Source of the DNA: Entophlyctis helioformis
Lineage: Eukaryota; Chytridiomycota; Chytridiomycetes; Chytridiales; Chytriomycetaceae
Assembly (NCBI GenBank): GCA_025526915.1
Contig: JAHLKH010000108.1
Location: 27,998 to 91,997, forward strand
DNA: 64,000 nt
Direction: 5' to 3'
Shown here: positions 1 to 11,300 of the stretch, piece after piece
Position numbering within the stretch: the stretch's first letter is position 1
Layout: the number at the start of each line of letters is the position of its first letter
Position numbers and translations under genes: made by a program
Notes under the pieces: generated by a model
Seen by the model: the letters and a program-made list of their open reading frames with translations, nothing else
What the model was told of the DNA's origin: nothing
Databases searched by the model: none

Positions 1-816
1 CCCAGACTGGACCCCGAGACAACGTGGCTGGTGCTGGACACCAACTGCTTCTGCCACACGCTGCCGAGTGTCAGGCAGCTGCTTGAGATGCGCCAGTGGA
101 AGGTTATCATTCCACTCGCAGGTGAGACACGCCGCGCTTGTTCGTCTGTATGCCTGTCTGCCTGCCTGTTTGCCTGCCTGCCAGCCATGGCATCTGATGC
201 GCATTCAACTGACGCGCATGCAATACAATGCCATGCGACAGTGCTCTCTGAGCTGGACGGTCTGCAACACGGCGGAGGGCGGGCAAGCGAGCAGGCTGCA
301 CTGGCGCTCGAGTATGTGACGAGCATCTTTGATACGCCGGACAGTCCGCTGGCTGATCTCAAGGGCCGCTTTGTGACCATCGAGACACGGCGAGGCACGC
401 TGCTTGCCACGGCCAGGTTCCGCAATGAGGATTGGCTGCCTGACTCTCTGGGCTCTCTCGGCTCTCTCGGATCTCTCGGCTCTCTGGGCTCTCGTGGAGA
501 CACGGCTGGTTGTGGCGGCCAAGACGATGATAGCGGCCAAGACGGCGAAGCAGATGTGGCAGAGTATGCGATCCGTGGCGTGGATGATGTGGTGATGCAG
601 TGTTGTCTGCGACGCATGCCACCGACTGCTGCTCCGTCTGCAATGGCCGGTCGTGGCCCACAGCAGCAAGGCGGTCACACGGCAGCAGCAGCAGCAGCAG
701 CAGCAGCAACACCTGTTGTGCTTGTCACACGCGATGTGAACATGCGGCTCAAGGCACGCGCTGTTGGTGTTCCTGTTGTGCACTCTGTGTCTGCAGTCAT
801 TGCACAGCATGCTTGA
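1..816 (+). CDS. SMG6/EST1-type PIN-domain endonuclease, C-terminal part (5' end outside window)
   Basis: The frame is open from base 1. It shows the PIN nuclease pattern of SMG6, the endonuclease of nonsense-mediated mRNA decay: LVLDTN at the start, PLAVLSELDGL, an RRGTLLATARFRNED stretch like the SMG6 RG..ELESIAFRSED stretch, a DDVVMQCC motif and VVLVTRDVN near the end. The three acidic positions (DTN, DD, RDVN) are present, so the domain looks catalytically competent. A 120-nt intron at 122-241 (GT..AG) restores PLA-VLSELDGL; because its length is a multiple of three and has no stop, the unspliced frame is also open. Two low-complexity inserts sit inside the domain: repeated GSL units near 447-490 and a GCA-coded alanine run near 683-707. 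Swt1 or other PIN proteins are possible, but the order of motifs fits SMG6 best. Confidence 0.7.
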   Translation, partial: PRLDPETTWLVLDTNCFCHTLPSVRQLLEMRQWKVIIPLAGETRRACSSVCLSACLFACLPAMASDAHSTDAHAIQCHATVLSELDGLQHGGGRASEQAALALEYVTSIFDTPDSPLADLKGRFVTIETRRGTLLATARFRNEDWLPDSLGSLGSLGSLGSLGSRGDTAGCGGQDDDSGQDGEADVAEYAIRGVDDVVMQCCLRRMPPTAAPSAMAGRGPQQQGGHTAAAAAAAAATPVVLVTRDVNMRLKARAVGVPVVHSVSAVIAQHA

Positions 817-904
817 GTCGCAACCGTCTGCATCCAGCCATCCTGTGCCATCGCATCCCAACCAATGAATGTAAAGCGAGCAAACACTGTGCAGACAAAC
901 GGCT

Positions 905-1150
905 CTATTCCACTGGCTGTAAACGTCGTACTGCATCGCCCAGATCCATGCAGACGGCGTCGCTCACAAAGTCCCGTCGTTGCCGCGGCGTGAGCCAGCC
1001 AACAAGGATGCGCGCCAGGTCGTCTGTGGGAGCATCCTGCACGGCATCGACCGTGTATCCCTCTGCACAGTTCTCGTGCAGCCACACCACAATCTGCTTC
1101 TCGCTGGAGTCGGCTGTCTTGGAAACGACCATGTTTATGTACATCAACAT
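905..1150 (-). CDS. hypothetical 81-residue ORF
   Basis: An open frame of 81 codons starts with ATG at 1150 and lies immediately downstream of the LURP-one-related gene on the same strand, overlapping its stop by a few bases. The predicted product is acidic, with one Trp-rich stretch (VVWLHENCAEG and LVGWLTPRQRRDFV). I recognise no family. It could be an alternative last exon of the upstream gene, but the only candidate intron joining them would be under 50 nt, so I list it separately with low confidence. Confidence 0.25.
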   Translation of the reverse strand: MLMYINMVVSKTADSSEKQIVVWLHENCAEGYTVDAVQDAPTDDLARILVGWLTPRQRRDFVSDAVCMDLGDAVRRLQPVE

Positions 1151-1834
1151 CTAAGAAAGGAGCTTTTGCGAGACCGCTCTCGATCGAGAACGATACACAG
1201 CACGATCATCAACGCCGCATCGGCGCCTGGCACGATGGTCAGGTCGTACTTGGACGTGCGCGGACTGCGGCCAATGAACCCGATCGGCACACCGCCGTAC
1301 GTGTGCTTGCCGGCATAGATGCAGCCCCGCTTATCAGCGGCCGACATGGTGAGATACAACGTAATGGTCGTGCCGTCCGTTTGGTTGACAAACGAGCATT
1401 TGAGCTGCGTCGAGATGAGGCTGAACCGGCTGATAATCGTGCAGAGCATCGTTGCTTGTTCACAGCGGTCGCCGTCGTACACGGCGTACTGCATATGCGG
1501 GAAGCTGAACGGCGTTCTCTTCACGGTGTACAGCGGCGTATCCTCGAGGTCGTAGACGGTGACGCAGTCAAGCGGCTTGCCGACAGGCGAGTTCTTTCTG
1601 AGCTTGAAGAACGGATACCCTTCGAGGTCTCTGACGACGAACGGGCGGTCAGGAATGTGGAGGCGGCAGAGCGTTGACGTGCAGCGTGACTGGCCGTGTG
1701 GTGGTGTGCCGTTGGTCGCCGAGAAACACCGGCGTTGCGAGGCTCTCGAGCTCGGATGCAGCCAGCTTGTGTTCCGACGGGTGCGTCTGGAGCGGCGGTT
1801 GCGCCTTCAAGTGCCGTGAGTGTTGCTGGCCCAT
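1144..1834 (-). CDS. LURP-one-related (LOR, tubby-like fold) protein
   Basis: The reading frame encodes FVVRDLEGYPFFKLRKN, DLEDTPLYTVKRTPF, YAVYDGDRCEQAT and a C-terminal YDLTIVPGADAALMIVLCIVLD. This order, especially the last stretch (PG.DA.L......LD), is the hallmark of the LOR domain, related in fold to Tubby and phospholipid scramblases; the biochemical role in fungi is not established. The likely start is ATG 1834 (MGQQHSRHLKAQ...). From there the frame reads to HVNALPPPH near 1650 and then must shift by two bases to continue as IPDRPFVVRDLEG; no plausible intron covers the shift. Either a 2-nt assembly gap or a real lesion is present there. The C-terminal 170 residues are one clean frame. 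Confidence 0.65.
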
Positions 1835-2182
1835 GTTGCGTTGGCGGGATGAGTTGGCGGGGCGGTGCACTCTGCTTTCGACGCCATCTGCGCAGACACA
1901 AGCGTGGCTTCGAGAAGCCGAAAAATTGCATTGCGTGTGCCCACAAGGGCATCTTCGTGCGTCGGGAATCAGAGATGCATACGCTCTGCGGCCAGGTAGC
2001 CAGCCACAGAGCCTCGCATGCCCGTGGGGCAACTGGCAATGTGCGTGATGCCTCGTGTGTGGCGTGGCATTGACTGGCCGTGGCGAATGACGTCACTGGA
2101 CCAAACTCTGCGCGAATGTGTTTGGGCCGATGCGCTCGTTTTCGATCCAGCTTGCCCCATCAAAGCACGTAAACTCGACAAG

Positions 2183-3859
2183 ATGGCTATTGAGCACGAC
2201 GACCTGACGGATCCCGAGGTGCCTATGCGCATCACCATCCTCATCATCACGGGCAGCGCAGTCCTTATCAATCTGTTCGTCATGGCGGCCATCCTCAATA
2301 CGCCCAAAATGCTCACCATCAACGAAGTAGCTCTCAATATGAACCTGACGCTGGCTGATTTCAGGTGAGTATCTCATATCGAGAGCCTGGACCCTGCCAT
2401 GTTCGCTTTTGCTGTGTTGTTATTGCTGCTGCTCTTGGCCATGCATGGGCGGCTTCTGGACCATTGCCGAAGGATATTGCTTGGAACGGCACGATGGTCG
2501 AGTCGTGCCCTTCAGCAGTCATACACCTCTCGTACAATGCCATGCTGTATGCAGACGTGGACGCGTGTGCTGCTGGCGTTACCCGTCAAGCAGTGGCACG
2601 CGTCTCTTCGCGATGCTGACTGTGGCTAATATCTGTGGTACTGCCCGCGAATGTCGCCTGCAATACCATGCTCCATAACCGCCAACACGCAGCCTCGCAC
2701 TCGTCGGCTTCCTCTTCGTCGTCTCTGGATATGGCAACCGCGCCGCTTACCTGGACAACTTTGTCATCTGCCAGCTGGTCGGCATGGCCCACCAGATCAT
2801 AGCGATTGTGTCCATGCTCACGCTACTGGCCATATCGGTCAATAATTTCTGGCTGATTGTGCTCGAGCGGTCGCATCTGAGCGGCTTTCAGATCCGCATG
2901 ATCATCCTTGGCATCTGGCTAGTGACAATCCTGTACACGTGCTTCCCGCTCTCTGTCCCGGGCGGCGGTTTTGTCAAGCAGCCGTCGACGTTCCATTGCG
3001 CTGTTGACGCTGTCAGCACCCATCCGGCGGCCGTAACCGCTCGTCTGCTGTAAGTCCATACTGGCATGCATGCATTCCGTCATCTTTTCTCCGCACGGGC
3101 TTTGGTTCTAGATCCAATGTCGCGTTTGCCAAACCTCTCGACCAAAACCAAACTCCTGTGACAAGGATCCACGCTGAACCGGGGCTGACATAACGAGCTT
3201 GTCTTGTGCCACTTTTTGCCTTTCAACGATGCGATCCGCCATGGCGCAATTTGGCATGCAGCAACATCATCGTCCTGTCCATGACACCGTCTTGCATTGG
3301 CATCATCTACATCCTCATTGCGCGCAAGCTGATCATGTCTCAGCGACAGCTCGCTGTCGGCTCGGCGCCTGGCTCACACCCAACAGGCGGAAAGGGCGTA
3401 AGTGGATCGGACAACCAGTCGAGCGCCAGTGCCAGCAACACCAACAACACCGCCAGCAGCATGATTAAAACCGGCGGCGACGACAGCGGCTCGGTTGCGA
3501 CCACCGGAGGCGCCTCGACAACCGGCGGAGGAAAACCCCTCAGTCGGAAGCAGCAGTCCAAGGCGGTGGCGCTGCAGGTTGCCATTGTGACGCGTGCCGT
3601 CATTCTCGTTTGCGCGTTTGTGTTCTCGTGGGGATTCTACCTCCTTGTCATCATCCTCCAGGTCATCCAAAACAAGAAAGCGACTCCACTTGTCGAGGCC
3701 ATTGCGTTCTTCCTCTGCACCTGCAACGGCCTGCTCAACCCCGTCATCCTGCTCACAAGAGACAAGCGGTACAAGGAGGCTGCCATGGCTTTCGTTGGCA
3801 TCAAGCCGCGCGTTGCTGTTGGCGCAGCACCCCAAGGAAAGTCCAAAGTCGATCTCTGA
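2183..3859 (+). CDS. rhodopsin-family (class A-like) G-protein-coupled receptor
   Basis: Three exons (2183-2364, 2693-3049, 3262-3859) join in frame to give about 378 residues with seven hydrophobic segments. TM1 is MRITILIITGSAVLINLFVM; TM2 carries the class A LAD motif (NMNLTLADF) split by intron 1; TM3 begins after a Cys (VICQLVGMAHQ) as in receptors with the ECL2 disulfide; TM6 has FSWGFY in place of CWxP; TM7 has NGLLNPVILL in place of NPxxY. The usual E/DRY at the end of TM3 is replaced by NNFW. A serine, asparagine and threonine-rich third intracellular loop of about 75 residues (3360-3540) precedes TM6. A ligand cannot be inferred; rhodopsin-like receptors are expanded in several early-diverging fungi. 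Confidence 0.8.
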
Positions 3860-4188
3860 GAAGTAGACGAGATACACTGTCCCACACATTACTATCCGTG
3901 GCCGTGGCCGTGTCTGTAGCCGTGTCCCTATTGATCTATCCCTTTCGTAATATGGCAGCCAGTTGTTGGCATACTGCCCTAATTGCTTGTGCCCTTTTTT
4001 GTCCCGCAAAATGAACCCCCCTTACATGGTATGCCTGCTGTGCAACCAGACGAAGCTCAGAGATGGAAAGACGGCTTGAACGCCACGTCTCACACGAACA
4101 GACCACTTTGAGAATCCTTCATTCAGCCTCAACTCTCCGCACGGCTGCGACGAGTGTCCACAGTGAAAGCACGGAGCTTGCCACGCGC
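3860..4188. other. intergenic, convergent 3' ends
   Basis: About 330 nt between the stop of the GPCR gene and the stop of the proteasome gene on the opposite strand. It carries a short GCCGTGGCCGTG-like repeat near 3899-3925. I see no gene, RNA or element in it. Confidence 0.6.
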
Positions 4189-5412
4189 TCAGAGCGTTTC
4201 CTCGCGGATGCCGTCCTTGTCAACCACCTTGATGATAAAGTTGAGGTTGCCGATGAAGCGCACCTTGAGCTCGGCAATGCACTTGCGCATCAACGACTTG
4301 ACTTCTTCGAGTGAGAGACCCTCCTTCCAGTACCGGTCCATGGTCGACATGACAAAGTACGATGCGTAGCCGTGTGCCGCAAAGTTGAGCTTGGCCATGT
4401 TGGAGATGTAGTCGAGCCAGTACACTTCGGGCACGCCCGTCTTGGGATGTGTGCCTGCGATGAGCATGTTGACGTGGTACGGGCTCTGCAGCGCGAGAGA
4501 CACCCCAGCCAGCCGATCGTGCACACGTCAGTTAGCCATAACGGCCCAGAAAAGGCGGTGCATGCATGCGTGTGTACCACAGCAAGGAATGCACAGACGG
4601 ACAGCACAGCCGACACTCACTCTGCTGCGAAGCGACTCGGCCATCTCGCGACGCGTATAGCTCGCGACGGCGTTTGGCGACAGCTCGATGCCAGTGCGGA
4701 TACCGTACAGCCGGATGTTGCGCTCAACGTACTCTGCAAACTGGACCGTGTCGCCGGCCTCGCCCGAGAAGAGCATGAGCGTGTGATCGTTGAGAGCGCG
4801 GGACTTGTCCTCGCCCTTTTTCATAATCACAATGGACCGTGCAGACGTGTCGTCGGCGGCCGTGAGCACAAAGTCCTTTCCTGTAATGGCGAGCAGCACC
4901 TGCCCGTCCCCAAGATCGCCAGCATCCCCATCGCCGATTCATTGCACCGGTTGCATGCATCCGTGTGTGCCAGGGTTGTTGCCGGTTGTTGTTGAGAGCC
5001 AGATGGCCAGGGTTGGAGCGAAGCGTGTCGGCCGGGAAGCAGAGCATGAGCCAGTCAGTTTTGTGGAAAGATACAGCGCCAGGCGGCAAGGGGTGGAGGT
5101 GGACAGGGTGTGGCAGACGTGCAGCGAATGGCAGGCAGGCGATAGCGGCTGGCCTGCTGCTGCTGCAACTGCGGTAGCTTGAAAGCGCCAACCCTGGCTT
5201 GGACTCGACTGCTGCTGCTGCTGTTGCCGACAGACACAAGCGGCTGCCGTGCCATGCCATGCCAAGCCAAGCCGTGTGGCTCCCGTTTGCCGTGCTGCTG
5301 TTTCCCGCGGGTTGCTGCGTCCGACTGCCGTCTCTTGCGCCACTGTCCGCCGTCTGCCCGCCCGCACGCCCGCACACTCGCCTGTCCAGCCAAGCGACCT
5401 GCTCACCTCCAT
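4189..5412 (-). CDS. PRE1: 20S proteasome subunit beta4 (PSMB2/Pre1 type)
   Basis: Exons 5407-5412, 4621-4899 and 4189-4485 give about 193 residues, the normal size for beta4, a non-catalytic subunit of the 20S core. Diagnostic stretches are LLAITGKDFVLTAAD, GDTVQFAEYVERN, ELSPNAVASYTRREMAESLRSR, SPYHVNMLIAG and AAHGYASYFVMS, with VDKDGIRE at the end. The first exon is only ATGGAG followed by GTGAGC; the next exon opens with GTG at 4899, so the product begins MEVLLAITGKD. That placement rests on the match of start context, donor and phase. The 507-nt first intron contains CTG/CAG runs. Unlike catalytic beta subunits there is no propeptide or N-terminal threonine, as expected for beta4. Confidence 0.9.
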
Positions 5413-5531
5413 CTTGGTTGTGGTGCGATTCGGCGGAAACCAGAGCGCGTCAGGTCGTTTCTCGCACAGGCCGTGCTCAACAGCTTCCAACTTTATGTTG
5501 CCACTGAGATGTTGCCATACCGTGTGATGGG

Positions 5532-7345
5532 CTATACCAGCAGCTCAAGGGAAATGCGATCTGCATATCCAAGACCTCGCTGTGTGGGTCGCACGCTCAC
5601 AAGATAGCCGTCGCCATCATATGCCACATCAAGCAGCCCGTGGCTCTGGAGCATGGCCAGCTTGTCGAGTTTGCCTTCCAGCATAGAGTGCAGCGACCTA
5701 TTGCCGGCGTACTGCGCAAACCCGGATGCGTGGATCCCGCTGCGCGACCTTAGCCCAAGCACAATCAGCTCTTCCTGCACTTGCGATGTGGTCATGGGTG
5801 TGATGCGGCGCGATCTAAGCACATGGCCCCCGGTTCATGTCACCGTTGAGTTGATCGCTCAGATGAGCAAGCAACCACATATGGCGGTGCAGCTTACCCA
5901 TGTCCAAGGGTCTCGCACTGTTCGGTCCATGCAGCTGGTTCAAGGATCCTGAAGGCCCTGTACCGCTGTGATCTATCTGCAGACGTCAATCGCCCATGAG
6001 CACCAGGGCCAACACCTTGACCGACAAACACTCCGCAAGTCAGCCACCCTGTGCACCCATGGCAGATCCCAGCATCCATGCGCACCAATATAGTCTGAGC
6101 CTGTCCAGTACGACTGGTTGTGTCTGCCGCGTCCAGCATCCGACTGGACTGCCGCATCCGAGCCCACACTGCTTCGCTTTGCAAATGATGACACCTCGTA
6201 CTGGTAGTATCCGTGCTGCCCAGTCACCTACTCGACACGAAACAAAATGAGCGCCACTATACAATATGCCAGTACTTGGGCCCACCAACCAGCCAACAAA
6301 GACACCATACCTCTTGCGTAGCCAGAAACAGATCGGCCATGGTGTCGTCATCAGGCAGCACGGCAGTCTGCGATTCCTTCACCGCCTTGTACAGCGGCGT
6401 GCCACGCTCGACAGTGAGCTGGTACAGGCTCAGATGCGACACACCAAGCGCGGCGATGCGCTCCAGCTCTCTTGTCCATGAGCCAACCGTCTGGCGCGGA
6501 CGACCCCAGATAAAGTCGAGGGACACGCGGTCAAACACGCTCATGCCCGCTTCGATGGCGCGGTTGGCATCAGCCGCCGAGTGATCACGGCCCAGGAAGC
6601 GCAGTGCATCGTCATCGTCTAACGCTTGCACGCCCAGCGACAGCCGGTTGATCCCAGCCGCCTTGAATGCCCGCAGCTTATCCGTCTCGAGCGTTGTTGG
6701 GTTGGCTTCGAGCGTGATCTCCATGTCTGGCGCCGTGTCCGCATGCAGCCGTATCGTGTCCAGCACGCTGCTCACCATCTCTGGCTGGCATGTCATGGCA
6801 TGGAGTCAAGTCGAGTCGAGTGGCATCCCGCATTGTCAGCCACGATGCCGTGTCCATCTGCCATGCCATGGAGGCAGTGGCATACGCACCCGTCCCAGGC
6901 TCGGTGTGCCGCCTCCAAAGTATACCGAATGCACCAGCGGTCTCGGTAAGGCGGCTGGCCGAGAGCCGGCATCCAGCGGCTGGCCAACAGGCAGCTGTGC
7001 CGCATGCATGCCGCTCTGCAACGCCTCCACTGGCCGTGTCAGGCTGAACACCAGATCCGACACCAGCGCCTGCTCAAACCGGTCGGTTGGAAGCCCGCTG
7101 TCCAAGACGACGGCTGTCAGCACAGGAGGCGTGAATGCAGATGCACGGCTGCAAGGACCGTGCGATGGCTGTCACCTGGACGGCGGCGTGTACTTGTTGA
7201 ATGCGCAGTAGGTGCATTTGGCCAGACACCAGGGGTAGTGCAGGTACACGGCCGCCGATGCCCTCGTGTCCACCGCTGCTGGCCGTGCCGGCGTCGATGT
7301 CGAGAACAGCCTGCGTGCATGTCGCAGCAGCCGCCTGGCAGACAT
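5532..7345 (-). CDS. RSAD1: HemW/RSAD1-like radical SAM protein, probably mitochondrial
   Basis: Six exons are inferred: about 7175-7345, 6890 to about 7124, 6311-6784, 6086-6215, 5898-6015 and 5532-5814. The start MSARRLLRHARRLF resembles a mitochondrial presequence. Next comes YLHYPWCLAKCTYC, the C-x3-C-x2-C cluster of the HemN/HemW radical SAM family, then VYFGGGTPS, EITLEANPTTLE, NRLSLGVQALDD, SLDFIWGRPRQT, SLYQLTVERGTPL, YYQYEVSSFAK, GPGAHGR and the C-terminal EELIVLGLRSRSGI. HemW is a heme-binding chaperone rather than a coproporphyrinogen oxidase; the C-x3-C-x2-C spacing without a fourth flanking cysteine favours HemW over HemN. The join between exons 1 and 2 is unresolved: the frame-consistent intron would be only 27 nt. 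All other junctions are in frame with canonical sites. Confidence 0.85.
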
Positions 7346-7466
7346 GTCCAGTGATTCGTTGGAAACCCCGCGATGCGACACCACAGATCCAAGAAGCGTC
7401 GGCCAGTCCAGTAAAAGACACAGCATGCACAACAACGAGTGGTTTAATGGTTTAATAGGGGGGCTG

Positions 7467-8222
7467 CTAGGACCGGAACGCCTTGACCACCAGCTCCCAA
7501 GACGTTTTGAGGATCGATCCTTGCGAGCCAGGCGCACGCGCCGTCTCCGCCTCGAGCGCCTTCTTCTCGCTCTCGCTCATCTCTCCGGCACTTGCCGCTG
7601 TCCGCCGCGACCGCGCCTGTGCATGGTGCGACGGCATCGAGATGCCAACGACACGCACAGGTCCATCGACAGCACGTGCGGCCGGCATCGCAAACGTTTT
7701 CGGCGGCCGGGTCGACGCGATCTTGCCCTGCGTGGTCTTGGTGTCGTGCGGCATCACGCCGTAGGCTTGGAGGAGATCCAGCATCGCCACGAGCTTGGCG
7801 CGCAGGGCGGTGTCTGTGACGCTGATGGCTTGCGTGGCGACAAAGTCAAGGACGGGCAATGGCTCGGGCAATGGCTCGGGCAATGGCTGATCGGATCCGG
7901 ATGGCCGCCGGGATGGCGGCAGCGGTGGCGGGTGTGTGATGAGCGATGCGTGGCCGGCCTGCACAAGGTACGCCTGGATGTCCAAGTAGGCAGCGCGAAG
8001 GTCTGGCACAGACTCGACGACCCGCATGAACGCCGTGGCCGATGCGGCTGCTGCTGCTGCTGTCGCTTGTTGCTGTTGTTGTGACTGTGTCTGTGCTTGC
8101 GTCGACATTCGCTGCTTGCGCAAGCCCATGCTGCTGCAGGTGTGCGATTGGGTCTGCGACGGCACATGCGACGGCACATGCGACTGGGCACAGCCTGCAG
8201 CTGCTCGGCCAGGCAGGAACAT
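7467..8222 (-). CDS. hypothetical protein, unrecognised
   Basis: An open frame of about 251 codons runs from ATG 8222 to the stop at 7467. It starts with MFLPGRAAAGCAQ, continues through a Gln/Ala tract coded by CAG and GCA repeats (about 8040-8100), then a segment that looks globular (FMRVVESVPDLRAAYLDIQAYL, LVAMLDLLQAYGVMPHD), a repeat of PLPEPLPEPLPV, and ends with LKTSWELVVKAFRS. It lies on the same strand as SPF1, about 110 nt downstream of its stop. I do not recognise a family. The frame stays open further upstream, but that part overlaps the SPF1 coding region and is not needed. Confidence 0.45.
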   Translation of the reverse strand: MFLPGRAAAGCAQSHVPSHVPSQTQSHTCSSMGLRKQRMSTQAQTQSQQQQQATAAAAAASATAFMRVVESVPDLRAAYLDIQAYLVQAGHASLITHPPPLPPSRRPSGSDQPLPEPLPEPLPVLDFVATQAISVTDTALRAKLVAMLDLLQAYGVMPHDTKTTQGKIASTRPPKTFAMPAARAVDGPVRVVGISMPSHHAQARSRRTAASAGEMSESEKKALEAETARAPGSQGSILKTSWELVVKAFRS

Positions 8223-8334
8223 GGACAGCCTCGCAGCTCTCGCCGCTCTGCTCGCAGAGAACATCCTGCTTGTTGATAACGACAAAAAGGTAACAATTCG
8301 AGCAGATTTTTCATTCATCCAAAACCACCTGCGA

Positions 8335-11300
8335 CTACTGCGTCTTGCGCTTGCCGCGAATGTCGCTGTGCACATGCAGACCCTCCTCGCCAATAACCTC
8401 CTCGACCTCGACATCCGCCTCGGGCGGGAACAACGCCGCCTTGGACATGTTGTCCGAAAACAGCAGCGACGTGACCATCTCGATTGCCCACGCGACGCCA
8501 TAGTCGAGCGCCATCGTCACCAGCAGCTTGGTGCGGAACTCGTCTGGGAACGCCACGAGCTGCATCCAGTCGTTGAGGTCCTCGGACACCTCCGATGCCG
8601 CCGCAAAGGCAATGAGACCGACACCCACAAGACTGTTGAACATGGCCTTGTTCTTGAACATGCTCTCGCGGAAAGGCTCGCCCTAGTGTGTGGCCGCATC
8701 ACATGTCGCAAACGTGCCGAGCAACAAGAAGGCCAGGTCAGCAAGCGCGATAGACCCACAAAGCATAGATCAAGATCGTTGGCGTCAGGCTGGCATACCT
8801 GGTAGTTGATGGCAAAGGTCGAGATCTGCATAATGAGCGACACGAGGTACACGGCACTGTTGAGCAGGTTGGGCGAAAACTCGGCATCAATCGGCAGCTC
8901 CTCTTCCCTGGAAAGGATATGCACCACAGCATGTCAGTCGTGTGTGCGATCGCCATCTCAAGCGTCCTTCCTCACGAGCCAGCAGCCACGTACATGTCCT
9001 CGGAAAACTTGAGGGCTTCCATGCGGATGTACACCAGCGCGACAACGTGGACAGCCGCTTGGCCGAGCACAGAAAGCAGGATGTAAAAGTTGAAGATGTT
9101 GGGCTGCGGACGCTTCTTGGACAGCTTCTCGAGAGCCTAGATGGCGGTGGATCGTATCGTTGCATGTAAGCCATACTGCTGCAAGCAAAGACGGCATCGC
9201 ATGCGAAGGCTTGCGTACCTCAGACTTGGCAATACCAAAGAAGCAGATCGTGATCATCATGCCTGCAATCGTCGCCTGCCAGTCGCCCTGCTTGATGCCG
9301 GCAAGGTGCAGCACACTCAGCGAGTACGCCATGATGAGCGAGTTGAGTCCAAGAATCTTGTACATTTGCACCATGGCCACCAGCGTTGCACGACCCTGTC
9401 GCACAATGTTGACGACTGTATGCGTCCCGTGTTAGTGGATCCCAACATGGTAACGACAAGGCGGACTAGGCACAGCAAACTCACCAGACATGACGCTCGA
9501 AATCTTGGACGTGAACGGCGCAGCAACAGAAGCATCGCCAAACTTGATCTTGGGCACTTCGCCCTCCATGTCGTCCATGCCATCCATGACCTTTTCCATG
9601 ATTTCCGCAATCGACGGCTTCTCGGCTGGCTTGGGCGGCACAGCAGCCGCAGCAACAGCGAGAGAGCCCTCTGTCTTGGCCCTGACCTGCTCAATGAGCT
9701 CGGCCTGGCGCTGCTTGACGGCTTCAAGGAGCTGCGGCGTGTACAGACCCTCGGGAGGCTCAAGAGGCGGCATCTTCCACTGGATGCGCATCTCGTTCTG
9801 CTTCTCGTACATCTGGCGCTGACGCATCTTTTGTCCGTGCATGGCAATCTTCTTGATGTCCTCGGGCGACGAGTCCAGGAGGGCGATGCCGACATGCGCC
9901 TGCTTGAGCGCACCAACATCGTTGGTACCATCACCACACATGAGCGTGTAGTAGCCGGCCTGCTTGAGCTTGGTGAGGATGAGCTCCTTCTGGCTGGGCG
10001 AGACACGCGCATAGATCCACAGACGCGGCAGAAGAGCAGCAAAGCACGGCTGATTGACGAGCTGCGTCAAGCCGCGGCCAGTGCAGCACAGGTCGTACAT
10101 CTTGAGACGCGGGTCGAGGGTAGTGGCGTCAAAGTCGATGGTGATCTTGACCTTTTCGTCGACCGTCTGCCACGAGAACTTGCCATCATCCCAGACATCG
10201 GCAATGAGCACCTGGCGCTTGACAATCTCGACTTCGCGGGCAATGTGCGATGCGGTAAGAGCATTGTCACCCGTGATCATGACCACTCTGTGCGAGGATT
10301 CGTTGAGCATGCGGATGGCCTCGACAGAGTCGGGCTTGAGCGGGCAGTAGAAGATGAGGAAGCCGGCAAAGACGAGGTCCTTTTCAGTCTGCTCGCGCGT
10401 CATGTCGCGGATCTGGCCGACCGACATGCGCGGCAGCATCTTGTAGCCGAGAGCCAGCACACGCTTGCCTCTACGAGCCCAGTACTTGTAGTGCTCGTCA
10501 TAGCCGTCAGGCAGCGTCTTGAACATGTCCTTGAGGGTCTCGGGAGCACCCTTTGCGGCAATGAGCACCTTGCCCTGGCCAGTCGTATCGTCCAGGAACG
10601 AGATGGTGGACATGCGCTTGAGAACAGACGAGAACGGGAAGCGGCGCACAATCTGGATGGACGATCGGTTGCCGGTGCTCTTGGGGGTCACCACATCGGC
10701 ATGGCTGAGCGTCCAGTTGATCGACTCGAGCGTGTTCTTTTCCATGGGGTCACCAATGATGCCGTCTTCGAGACGAACCAGAGCGTGGGCAGCAGCAAGG
10801 ACAAGCGTGGTTGCGACGGGGATCTTGGTGGGAGGCTGGAGATCGTCGACGGGGGCCGTGAGGCCGGTGATGCCTTCGACAATCAAGTTTTCGGCAGTCA
10901 AAGTGCCCGTCTTGTCAAAGCAGGCAACGTCGATGCGGCCGGCAAAGGGAATGCGGAACGGTTCGGTGCAGTAGACATAGGCCTTGGCAAGCGAAACAAG
11001 CGAGTTGTTGACAGCCAGCGACAGCTCCATGGGCAGCTCTGGGGGGACGACCGACGTAATGATGAGGATGCAGTGCAGGAGGAGCTTGGACTGGTTGCGG
11101 TCCTCTTCCTGGGAGCCGGTTGTCCAGACATACCACGACGCGATGATGGCGAAGATGAGGAGGAACAGAATAAAGAAGAGCGACTCGGCATTGTTGGCCG
11201 AGACGCGCTCGGTGGCATAGATGATGGTCCGCACTAGTTTGCCCTGCTGCGTGCCGAATCCGTTGCGGAGGACAACGGCAAGGCAGCCGCCGTCGGGGGT

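Noticed and set aside
5185..5230. CTG/CAG run near the proteasome first intron as coding
   Set aside because: It lies inside the 507-nt intron and joins no conserved frame.
8020..8200. Plus-strand ORF of 259 codons (8026-8805) with Cys-rich start
   Set aside because: It is the shadow of the CAG/GCA-coded tract of the minus-strand hypothetical gene and of the SPF1 C-terminal exons.
9141..11237. Plus-strand ORF of 698 codons
   Set aside because: Antisense shadow of the large SPF1 exon; composition is His/Arg/Asp-rich, as typical for the complement of a GC-rich gene.
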